A stretch of DNA of 64,000 bases from Streptomyces olindensis (lineage in GTDB: Bacteria; Actinomycetota; Actinomycetes; Streptomycetales; Streptomycetaceae), in the NCBI GenBank assembly GCA_000696115.1, contig JJOH01000011.1, positions 124,001 to 188,000 of the forward strand, read 5' to 3'. Under the pieces are notes generated by a model. The model was not told the origin of the DNA and searched no databases. It saw only the letters and a list, made by a program, of their open reading frames with translations. The position numbers were made by a program, and so were the translations under genes. Each line of letters begins with the position of its first letter. Positions within the stretch are counted from its first letter, which is position 1. Positions 17,561 through 27,500 of this stretch are shown in pieces.

Positions 17561-17576
17561 CCCGTCGGATGGTCAG

Positions 17577-17840
17577 GTGACGATCTTTCCGCCCGATCCG
17601 GACTTCGAGGCACTCCGCCTGGAGCTCGCACGCCTGAGGGCGGCGAAGGGATGGACCTACGACGAGCTCGCCGACCGAAGCGGCCTTGCCAGACGGACTC
17701 TGATCGAGATCGAGCAGGGCCGGACGATCGGCACCGTGAAGACCTGGCACGCCCTCGCGCACGCACTGAGCACCCCGCTCGACGAGCTCTTCGCCACCCT
17801 GTGCAACGGTCACGAGCCACCTGAAAAGACAGACGACTGA
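17577..17840 (+). CDS. Small XRE-family HTH regulator
   Basis: 87 residues, nearly all one HTH_3/XRE domain (LRAAKGWTYDELADRSGLA, then RRTLIEIEQGRT and LAHALSTPLDELF). Starts with GTG. There is no effector domain, so it probably acts as a simple repressor of its own gene and of the divergent zinc-ribbon gene through the repeated sites just upstream. It precedes the DUF6083/helicase pair by about 160 nt and may belong to the same module. Confidence 0.88.
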   Translation: MTIFPPDPDFEALRLELARLRAAKGWTYDELADRSGLARRTLIEIEQGRTIGTVKTWHALAHALSTPLDELFATLCNGHEPPEKTDD

Positions 17841-17998
17841 ATGCCCTCGGGATGGCAACCGCCAACCGCCCGAATCAGTGACTCGATCCGAACATGCGAT
17901 CGCGCGATCGAAAGTCAGTCTCGCCCGATGCGGCAGTCCGGGGGACATCTGCGGTAACGACACCGGTGGAGCGGCGTGTTGGTTGGCAAGTTTGCCCC

Positions 17999-18883
17999 AT
18001 GCGCTCCACACCCCTTTCTCCATGCCATTGGGACGGCAGCCCCGTTCGTATCCGTACGAGGCGGTCTCTACGCGTAAGCAACGACAGCGCCAGTCGCCTG
18101 CTGCGATGCGGTCAGAGCGACCGCTGTCGGGAGTGCGGCAACCGAATCGAGTGGTACCACCGGCTCAACGAGCGGCCCATTCGCCTGCATCCTCACGAAC
18201 TACCCGCCGAGAAAGTGCCCATCGCATGCCACTGGCACGTCAGCTGCGGTGTTGCTTATCCAGCGAGCGACGGCAGTAGATGGTGTCGCCTGCCTCACGG
18301 CATGCTGTGCCCTGCCCACGAAAGCGAACCGGTCGTGCCTGAACTGGTAGGACTGCGCCGCGCTCTCGCCGTGAACACCCGGCGCTTGATCGACAGCGGC
18401 AGGTTCGTTCCCTCCTCCGCTCTGCCGAGCGCCGACGCCTCACCTAGGACCGTCTGTCGGCCGGCCCGGCCCGTCGTGCAACTCCTCTACATCCGCTACC
18501 TCGCCAACCGCCCGGTGGACGAAATCCAGTGCGTCGCCCAGACCCGACGCCGCCACCGCTGCACAAGCCCCGTGCTCACACCGGAGACTCCGGCAGGCAC
18601 CTGGACCCTCCTTCCCGTCACGACGGCACAGGGCCAGCTCCCCTTGCCCGGCGAGGTCATGGCCGTCTACGCCCTCACCAGTCTGCCGTATGCCGAGCAG
18701 CTGCGCTGGAGGGCTCAACGCTGTCCCGAGCACTCCGCGGCTTCCACCGCCGCCGACGTAGCGGTGACCGAGTGGGAGCCCTTCGACCCGCTCCTCCACC
18801 ACGAGCACGTCCACACCCGGATCCCGACGCTGACCAGACGTCAGGGACTCGCCGGACGGAGCAGGAAGGCGGCACAGTCGTGA
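17999..18883 (+). CDS. DUF6083-like protein coupled to a helicase
   Basis: 294 residues from the ATG at 17999; the frame also has an ATG at 17894, but the conserved region begins near 17999. The N-terminal part has the DUF6083-like pattern common in Streptomyces: LLRCGQSDRCRECGNRIEWY, then ELPAEKVPIACHWHVSCGVAYP and CRLPHGMLCPA. The CRECGNRIEWY segment and the later Cys/His residues suggest zinc binding. The function is unknown. Its TGA overlaps the GTG of the downstream UvrD-like helicase (GTGA), indicating a stoichiometric pair. Confidence 0.75.
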   Translation: MRSTPLSPCHWDGSPVRIRTRRSLRVSNDSASRLLRCGQSDRCRECGNRIEWYHRLNERPIRLHPHELPAEKVPIACHWHVSCGVAYPASDGSRWCRLPHGMLCPAHESEPVVPELVGLRRALAVNTRRLIDSGRFVPSSALPSADASPRTVCRPARPVVQLLYIRYLANRPVDEIQCVAQTRRRHRCTSPVLTPETPAGTWTLLPVTTAQGQLPLPGEVMAVYALTSLPYAEQLRWRAQRCPEHSAASTAADVAVTEWEPFDPLLHHEHVHTRIPTLTRRQGLAGRSRKAAQS

Positions 18884-20868
18884 CCGCGCAACACGCGATC
18901 GAGATCACCCTGACTCGGCCGGCCACCCCTTGTGAGATGCGTCGTGCACGCCGCGCCATCCCTCTGGGCGCCAACACCGACCTCACCCGACTGCTGGCCC
19001 TCCAGCGCGCCAAGACGCCTGGACGCGCGTTGCGAGTTCTTCGGCATCGACTCGACGCCCTGCTGCCCATCGACGTCCTGACCACCCATTACCCCGACCG
19101 ACAGGGCTACGTTCTGCAGAATGTCGCCTTCAGTCGCGCCGCCCACACCGCCGTCCGGCAGGCCGCTGCAGCCCGCGGCCAGCGGCCCCGTGACTTTCTC
19201 AGGCGGACCGTGACCGCCGCTGTCGCCCACCACCAAGAGGAGCACGCCCGCCATCTGACGAACCAGTTGGAAGGGCTGCTGGCCCAGTACAACCCGGAAG
19301 AGCTCTTGCTCTGCGCAGCGAGCATTCTCCTCAAGCACAGCCGCCGACCGAGCGGCGAGACTTCCTCCACTCCGTCCCGAGGAGGCTTTGTGCCCACCCC
19401 GACCGACGAACAAGTCCAAGCCGCCGACGCCTTCCGAGCAGGAGACCACCTCGTCCTGCAAGCGGGAGCCGGTACCGGCAAGACCACCACCCTCGCAATG
19501 CTCGCCGCCAGTACCCAACGACGAGGCCGCTACCTCGCCTTCAACAAGGACATCGCTCGCGACGCCGCAACCCGCTTTGCTCGCACGGTGACGTGCAAGA
19601 CAGCTCATGCAACCGCGTACGCAGCACTCGGCCACCGCTATGCCAGCCGACTCAATGGCCCCCGGCAGCCTGCCTGGAAATCCGGCCAGGCTCTCGGCAT
19701 CACCCGCTCGATCCGCATCGGCGATCACGAGGTCAGCCACAAGACGCTCTCCCACACAGCACTACGTGCTGTGACTCGCTTCTGCCACTCCGCGGACCGC
19801 ACGCTGAACCATCACCACGTGCCGCGCCTACGCCGCCTCGGAACGCCCGCCGAACACACCCAACTCGCCGATGCCGTACTGCCGTTCGCGGCCAAGGCCT
19901 GGGCCGATCTGCAAAACCCTGACGAAGGTGTGGTCCGCTTCGAACATGACCACTACCTGAAGATGTGGGCCCTGACCGAACCCAAGATCGAAACGGACTT
20001 CCTCTTCCTCGACGAAGCCCAGGACACCAACCCAGTCCTCGAGCAGGTCTTCAACGCCCAGCGCGATCACGCTCAACTCGTCATGGTCGGCGACTCGGCG
20101 CAGGCCATCTACGGCTGGCGCGGCGCCCTCGACGTGATGACCAGCTTCCACGCCACTGCGCTCACTCTGACGTGCTCCTTCCGCTTCGGCCCTCTCCTCG
20201 CCGAACAAGCCAACCGCTGGCTCGAACTGGCCGAGGCTCCCATCCGTTTGATCGGGAGCGAGACGATCCCCACCAAGGTCGGTGCCGTTGATACTCCGGA
20301 CGCGGTGCTGTGCCGTACCAACATTGGCGCCATGGCCGAGGTCATGCGGCTCCTCTCCGAGGGCCATCGCGTCGCTCTCACCCGCGGCGGACACGCACTC
20401 GCCGCTCTGGCGTTGGCAGCACGCGACCTCAAGGCAGGCCGCCGAACCACCCACCCGGAACTCGTCCTCTTCTCTTCCTGGGGCGAAGTGCAGGACTACG
20501 CCGCCTACGATCCGGCTGGCGGCGACCTCCAGCCTTTCGTCGACCTCGTCGACACCCATGGTCCCGATGCCATCCTTGCTGCGGTCGAGGAGCTCACCGA
20601 CGAGGAACATGCCGACGTAGTCGTATCCACGGCTCACAAGGCCAAGGGGCGCGAATGGCCAACCGTCCGAATCGGCGACGACTTCCCACCTCCCAAGGAC
20701 ACCGATCAACGCGACGCGAAGGGGCAGCCAATCCCAGAGCCTGTCAGTGACACCGACGCCAGGCTCGCCTACGTCGCAGTCACGCGTGCACGACAGCAGC
20801 TTGACCTTGGAGGACTGTCTTGGATCGACAGCCATCCGTCCACGAGCGAGACTTCCCCGCGCCTTTGA
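18880..20868 (+). CDS. UvrD/Rep-family superfamily I helicase
   Basis: 662 residues from a GTG at 18880 overlapping the previous stop. Helicase motifs in order: Q-motif-like TPTDEQVQAA, Walker A AGAGTGKTTT (K201), motif II FLFLDEAQDTN (D378, E379), motif III VMVGDSAQAIYGWRG, motif V STAHKAKGREWP and motif VI YVAVTRARQQL. No nuclease domain follows. The first 170 or so residues are not helicase. A stretch (VAFSRAAHTAVRQAAAARGQ) resembles a ribbon-helix-helix or other small DNA-binding fold (inference). The enzyme should translocate 3'-5' on single-stranded DNA. Coupling to DUF6083 and the defence-rich neighbourhood suggest an accessory or defence role rather than housekeeping repair. Confidence 0.88.
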   Translation: MTAQHAIEITLTRPATPCEMRRARRAIPLGANTDLTRLLALQRAKTPGRALRVLRHRLDALLPIDVLTTHYPDRQGYVLQNVAFSRAAHTAVRQAAAARGQRPRDFLRRTVTAAVAHHQEEHARHLTNQLEGLLAQYNPEELLLCAASILLKHSRRPSGETSSTPSRGGFVPTPTDEQVQAADAFRAGDHLVLQAGAGTGKTTTLAMLAASTQRRGRYLAFNKDIARDAATRFARTVTCKTAHATAYAALGHRYASRLNGPRQPAWKSGQALGITRSIRIGDHEVSHKTLSHTALRAVTRFCHSADRTLNHHHVPRLRRLGTPAEHTQLADAVLPFAAKAWADLQNPDEGVVRFEHDHYLKMWALTEPKIETDFLFLDEAQDTNPVLEQVFNAQRDHAQLVMVGDSAQAIYGWRGALDVMTSFHATALTLTCSFRFGPLLAEQANRWLELAEAPIRLIGSETIPTKVGAVDTPDAVLCRTNIGAMAEVMRLLSEGHRVALTRGGHALAALALAARDLKAGRRTTHPELVLFSSWGEVQDYAAYDPAGGDLQPFVDLVDTHGPDAILAAVEELTDEEHADVVVSTAHKAKGREWPTVRIGDDFPPPKDTDQRDAKGQPIPEPVSDTDARLAYVAVTRARQQLDLGGLSWIDSHPSTSETSPRL

Positions 20869-21097
20869 TCCAAGCCCCCGCGTGGAGGCTTCGACGGACG
20901 TATACCGGCATGCCTCACTCGCCGCAAAAAGTCCTAATCAACCTGCACTACCGGGGGCCACCAACCGCAGACCTTGAAGCATCGTCGGCCCGAAAGAAGG
21001 CTGTTCGCTAGAGGTGCCCACCAAGGCCCACCGAGCGCGGAGCTTGATTTCACTGGAAAAGGACTCAGTCGCCAGCCTGCTGCGAGACCATCGCCTT

Positions 21098-21376
21098 ATG
21101 ACTATCGAGGACACTCCCGCCGCCATCGCCCGCGCTCTTCGTGCCTGCGCAGAGATTCGATGCTCGAAGTGCGGCGTGGAGCCCTGGCAGCATTGCCGGA
21201 ACAAAACCGCAGGCGTACTGGTGAATGCTCGGTTCCATAAGCCCCGCCAGGTCGCTGCCGGAGCCCACGCGATCCTCGCGCCGGTGGGTATCGCCCATCT
21301 CCGGTGGCAACCTGCGGTCAGCGGGAATTGGACCGGCGCGCGCATTCATACTCCTCAATCGGCAACTTCCCCATGA
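21098..21376 (+). CDS. Small phage-type zinc-finger-like protein
   Basis: 92 codons from the ATG at 21098. The segment RCSKCGVEPWQHCRNK, followed by ARFHKPR, matches the C-x2-C-x6-C and late-H pattern of small zinc-binding domains frequent in actinophage and plasmid proteins. The C-terminus is unremarkable. The ribosome site is weak. It lies alone in the 630-nt space between the UvrD-like helicase and the convergent STAND gene. The flanking bases 20869-21097 and 21377-21503 show no other gene. Confidence 0.45.
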   Translation: MTIEDTPAAIARALRACAEIRCSKCGVEPWQHCRNKTAGVLVNARFHKPRQVAAGAHAILAPVGIAHLRWQPAVSGNWTGARIHTPQSATSP

Positions 21377-21503
21377 GCTGTGCCCAGACTCCGCTTTCGT
21401 GTGGGCAGCCTGAAGACGCGGATGACCTGTCTCGGGTCGTACGGCGTCCCAACAACGTCTCATCCAGCGCTGGCGCCCGTCGGCGTCCCCCAAAGAGGGG
21501 CTG

Positions 21504-24500
21504 TTACGTGGCAGCTTTCCTCAAGTGCAGGACAAACTCGCGGATGACGACGGATCCGGCAGCGCGCTCCGACAGAACGTCCTGCAGGTCCGGACGAACG
21601 ACTACTGCGCAACCGGTAGTACGCGGCCAAGCAAGGGAGTAGGCGCTTCGTTTGTACTCGGTGCGCCAGCAGATGAGTTTGAGAGCTGGCCCGTTGTCGT
21701 CGTCCAGGCTGAGGGGAGCCGCTGGTCGCAGATTCAGAGCCGTCCGAAGCAGCGCTGTCGGTGCCAGCGTGAAATCGGGAAGCCCCAACCCATATGAAGC
21801 GTCCCCAGCAACGATCATCTCGTGGTCGATGCCGAGGAGGGGTTGAGTTTCCAGAGGCAGCCCCTGGAGAAGTTGCTGCTGCCCTTGGAACCATTCGGCA
21901 AGATCACCATCTGTGAACGGAGGCACCTTCAGCTGCGCTAGGTTCTGCCGCTCGCCCACTTCTGGACCAGAAAACCTCCAGGTGACGAATTCAGTTGTTC
22001 GATTGTGTCGTGACAGAAATATGCGCTTCTCGGCAGAACCAAGGACACGCCAGCCCGCGAGCGGCTGTCCGACCATCACATGTGACTCGTCCATTGAGCG
22101 TATGGCGATGATCTGCGCGGATCTGCCTGAGCTGGGCAGAGAGGTGTCGGGGGCAGGCGGTGGCTGCAGACCGGGGCGCGGCCAGCGCGCTGTCTCTAGG
22201 GCTATGGGCAAGAAGGGATCATCCGTGATTGCTTCGGCCAACTGGTTTTCCCACGCGAGCAGGTTGGGCAGAGCTAGGCCAGCTGTGAGCCGATAGGCGC
22301 GGCTGCCGGCCGCTGCCCTCTGAAGGACCTCTTCGACGGCTTCCTCAGTAGCAAGGTAAGCATCTGGATCCCGCTCTTCGTCCGTGCTTCTGTAAGCACG
22401 GAGTTGACTTGTCAGTCTTCTACGTGAGGGATCGCTGTCGAGCTTGCTTCGGGTGCCCGCGAGGACGGCTTCGGTCAGGCCTGGCTGGAATGGCTCGGCG
22501 TTGGAAAGCCTTGTCCCAGCCACCTGCTGTACGAGTCCTTCAAGGGCTCGATCGCGCTGGCCGTCTTCTTGCACCCCAGGTGTCCAAAGCCGGGCTGGTC
22601 TGGTCAGGAGACCTGGGTCCGAAGGCCCCAGAGGGAGATCCTTGGCGTCAGGGAGAAGTCGGCGGGCGACCGCACGGGCAGCTAGCAAGGGCCCCTGCGC
22701 TACCGCCTTTACCTCGTCCAGGCACTGCCCAACAACCAGCTGGCCGGCCTGCCCTTGATCTTCGATCATGGACAACAACCATGTCAGGGTCGCCGCGTCG
22801 GAGATGTGGGCTAGCGCCAGTGCCGTAGCGGGCGCGGCCGCCTCGCTGCGCAGAGAAACGAGCGTCTGCGCCGCGATCATTGACCGCCGTTTACCTTCCC
22901 GGTCAGCGCAAGCCAAGCCAGCCAATGCGGCTGTGGCGAGGGCACGGTTCAGGTCGCCGGGTACCGCTGCACCGGTATCAGGGTGGGGAGCGCAGTAGGG
23001 GTGATCGGGATCATCGCTATCGTGAACTCTGGGCGCCCTGGCTTCGATGATCGCTGCGGCTTCGTCCCACAGGGCGAATCCGAGATCAATCGCGCTGCGC
23101 CCGGGTACGTCGAGGGCTTGGTGAGCGAAGGCATAGATGAGGGCCTGGGTGACACCGTAAGTGCCGTACCGGCCAGCACCTACGATGACTTCAGCTTCTT
23201 CGGCAACGACTTGCAGGGCACGGGCAGGGTCGATCTCCGACGCCTTACGCAAGGAATCAATAGATGTCTCTCCGCCGAAATTCAACCACCCGCCATGGCC
23301 GCGGGTCCGCACCCACGTCAGTGCGAATGCTTCAGCCGCCAGGGCATCTTGGCCATGGCGTTCGAGGCCTTCCGCAAGCTGCCGCAAGAGAAGAGGACCG
23401 TCACGGAAGTCCCACGGTCCAGCGATGGCGCGTAGCAGTTGCGCAGCCTCGGTAGCGCGTCCCTCGTTGGCAAGGTCAAGCAGTCTGTAGCCAATGAGGT
23501 TGGTCATGCGGTCGAGGACTTGTTGTGGTGCGCTATCGCCGTAGGGTCTCAGACGCCATGCTCTCAACGCTCGAATCAAGCCTGCAGCCCCAGGAGCAAC
23601 AATCGGCACGATCATGTCGGCCAGCCGGTTTTCGAGCGTGGGTGGCCTTGACCTAGGCGAAGCGCTCACGCGGTCAGAGACAGGCGCGGTCGTTGATTCG
23701 GGGAGAGGCAAAACCTGAGGGGCGCCGACGCCTTCAGCTACGCCATTCAGTTCCGCGACGCGCTGGTCATCCACCGTCCTCATCTCGTCACCGTTGGAAT
23801 AGTCGTAGCGATCGTGCCGTTCGTCTGCACGGCTTAGCACGAATCGAAGGAGCTGCAATCTGTCTTCCGTCGGTGACGGTGCAGACGACCGAACGAGGCG
23901 ATCCAACGCCGTCGCGTCCTCGGCGAGAAGCGGAGTCTCGAGCGTCAGACGAAGCGCCGTCGCGATAACTGGGTCTGCCTCGGCGTTCCATCTCCTCCAA
24001 AGGTCTTCCCGTGCCTCGTGCAGGAGGGCATTTGAACCATTGCAATCACACAAGAGCCCTCTAGCGACGAGGTCGGCAAGAGCTGAAGGATCCGCTTCTG
24101 CAAGTACTCCCCACCATTGAGGCTCTGCACCACGCGTCTCCTTACCATCAGTGTGAAGAACCAGGCGTTCGCACAGTGGCTGCACCTGCGCCACGCGCAC
24201 CCTCGCTCGACCTGGATCGGCAGCGATGAGAGCAGGTAGCGGGTCAAGGATCTCGTAGATCGTGATGTCCTTGTGCCAGCCGTAGGCAACCAGAAAGTGA
24301 CAAGCCTCCAGCCACAGCGACTCAGCTCCGGCCAGATCGGAGGCGGCGATAGCAAGGCGCGCGTGAGTGAGCAGGTATACGGCCAAGTCGCTGTAGTACC
24401 GGCCGCCAGCGTGGTTCTCGAATTCGCTGCGGATCACTGCGTCCACGCTGGAGCGCCGCTCAGGTGTCGCGTATTCAACAGCGATCGACAGCAGCAGGTC

Positions 24501-27500
24501 GGCAGGCAGTGGGCCGCCGAGTTCACCGCGCAGGGTAGTGCTGACGGCCTCGCTGACGCGGGTCAGTGTGTCCCAGGCCTGTGACCAGTCAGTGTCGGTA
24601 ACAAGCGCGACCGCACGACGTACTGTCACACTGATGTATGGCTGGATTGCATAGAGGTCACATGCACGGGGATTGCCTGCGAAAGGCCTGAGATCCTCGG
24701 TCAGAAGCCTCAGAGCTTCCACGGTCAAACCGGATTGCAGACTTGGGTCGGCTGCTTCCGCGCGCGCGAGCATGATCACGAACCGCAGCCAGCAGGGATA
24801 CCAGCCATCATTCTGAATGAGTGCCTCTGCTGCGCCCAGCGCAACGGGATCGACTCTCGCCTCTATTGCCACCATGTCGAGCCATTGAGCAACAGCGTCA
24901 GCACTCCACTGGACGCGTTCCAGTTGCACTTCACGAGTCAGCGCGAGAAAGGCATCGCGCCGGGCCTGGGGGTCCTGTCCAGCGAGATCGTCCGCGCGGA
25001 CACCCAAGCCGAGAAGCCGGTGGACCGTTCCTGACACATAGCCCTCACCGACCGCTGCCTGCGCCCAGTGCAGCGCGCTGCCCAGACGGTCGGGCGCAGC
25101 ACCGAGCGCGATCTTCTCGGCCAGAGCGAGGCACGCCGGACCGGCATCTTCCAGTTGGGGAATCAGGTCAACGACGGCTTCAAGCCCGTGGGTATCGATC
25201 AGCGAGTCAACCACGACATCGACAGTGGACTGCTCACCCTCCTCGTTCAACCATTCCACGATGGCAGCAAGCGACACGGGCTTGCTGAGTCCGTCCTCCG
25301 CATCCCCGTTCCCTGTGACCCGGTGCCCTGCAGACAGACGGAGTCGGCCACGGAGATGAGCCAGGCTGACTGCCCGGTCGGAGTCATCTCCGTAAGAAGT
25401 GTTGTCCGATTCGGCCTCATGCTGCAGTGCCGTCAAGTATTCACGCCAAGGTGCCACGGCGCCGGCCATGTCGAGGGTAGCGCACATCTGTATGCCTGCC
25501 CTGGCCGGCATGACGGTCCTTCCATCTTGCAGAAGTCTGTCTGCCATGGCCTGAGCACCGATCAGGGCTATGGGTACGTCGGCGAAGTCCACGAGGACCG
25601 AATCAAAGCGCTCATTCTGGTACGCGTCCGCGGATCGCGCGAGCTCGATACAACGCACGACGAGAGGCCAGTTGCCCAACCTCGCAGCGCACTGCAATCC
25701 AATAGCCAAGTTGTCCCGGATCGCGGAGGCTGGGAACGCTGCTGAGACGGCACGGACGACGAAGTCCCGACCGATCTTGTCCAGTACCTCCGTGTCACGG
25801 CCTGCCTCCGCGAGGATGCGAAGCAGACAGCGGAAGGCCCTTGGATCGTCAAACATACCTTTCTGGGAAAGCCAGGAAGAAATCAAACCCAGCGTGGACG
25901 CTAGCGCGTCGGGGTGCTCTTCGTAACTAAGGCGCAAGTAGCGACCAAACGATTCATGATAAACACGAATACCCCCCTGGCCGGTCTTCTCGGAGAGCAC
26001 TGGAGCCAAGACGTTCAGCGCACCATCAATCCGGTGTTCGCGATCCGGAATTATCTGCCCGATCTCCTCGCGTGTAACCGGCATGTCGAGCAAGGCGATA
26101 ATGTCCGCGACGACGTCGGCATCGGCGCCGAGAGTGTCATATAGGTGCGCGTAATAGTCCTCCAAGGAACCGTTGTATGGAGGGAGCGCACGAACAGTCG
26201 CCGCCGCATCCGCGATCGCACCCGGACGGAAGGTAACCTCACGACAGAGGTAGGTCGCATACAGGGCGTTGCCCCTGGAGCGCTCTTGTAGCACTTTGAG
26301 GAAGCTGACGACTTCTTGACTGTCGGTCAGCAGGGCCTCAGCACTGTCTGCCTCTGCTGCTGGAACAAGCCCCAGCCGCATGGCCATTCCCTGCATTTCT
26401 CCTGGCGACAGTGGCGGAACAGCAATTGTGGCTGACCCTGACTCCTCCAACGGGTGGAGGTGGGTCCCGGGCTGGCTGAGGACAATGAGAGCACTGCCAG
26501 GGGGAAGTTGCAGAGAGCTGAGGGCCTCTGCAAGAGCAAGGGACGGATCCGATCTCCTGGTTCTTCCTCCGAGCACTCGGGTGACGTGGTCCAGGCCGTC
26601 CACGACGAGCGCTACTCTCCGGGCAGGGTCGTTGCGCAGGGCGGTCGTTATCGCGTTCGTCAGCGCTTCCTCGTCGGCTGCAAAACGCGGTCGTTGTTCG
26701 TGGACAAGTCTGGGATCTGCTTCAGCGAGACGGCCGAGCAAGCTGCCGAAGACCGATTCGCTCATCACCCGGGCCAGCCGGTCACCGTCGGCGTCGCCCA
26801 GGTAGCAGTAGTGCTCAGCAACCAACCACCCGCTGGTTGCGAGCCGGTCCACCAATTGCTGGCACGCCCAAGACTTTCCCTGCCCCGGCGGGCCGACAGC
26901 AAGCAGAACTCCGCCTTTGGCGGCAACGGTCTGTGCGGCCTCAACGAGGTCGCCGACTGCGCCAGCTCTCGGTACTTCGCGAGTCCTGTCCACGGGATGA
27001 GCGCGTGTGACTGCGCCGAAGTCATGACGCAGTTGTGTACGACGAAGGAGCTCCTGCGGCGTGACCCTGAGGCCGCGCTGGCGGGCAGCCCGCACCGTGC
27101 GAATCAGCGCTTCCGCCACATCGACCACCGAGCGGTTTTCGTTGGGGTAGACACCAGCGCCGAGTTCGCTCTGAACCCGGTGGACGAGAAGCTGCTCAGC
27201 TGGCCCTGGACTCAGGAGGTCCGCAGTCATCTGGGGTGCAGAAAGCTCTACCAGCAAATGCTCACAGAGCCAATCAAGATCCTCCTTCTTTACTGCCGTA
27301 TTCCCTTCGTGTAGGAACGCGAAGACGTTCCCCGCTTTGCGTCTTCCCTGTGCTGGGACCTGGACTCCCTGCCAAAGGGCGTCGGCGTCGAACCGCAGGA
27401 GGTTCGTGTTCATGCCAGCCACGAAGGGGGAGTCGGATGGGCGGGCCGACGCCAGGACTGACGGCAGAACCGCATCGTTCGGTGGGGCATCCCGCATCAC

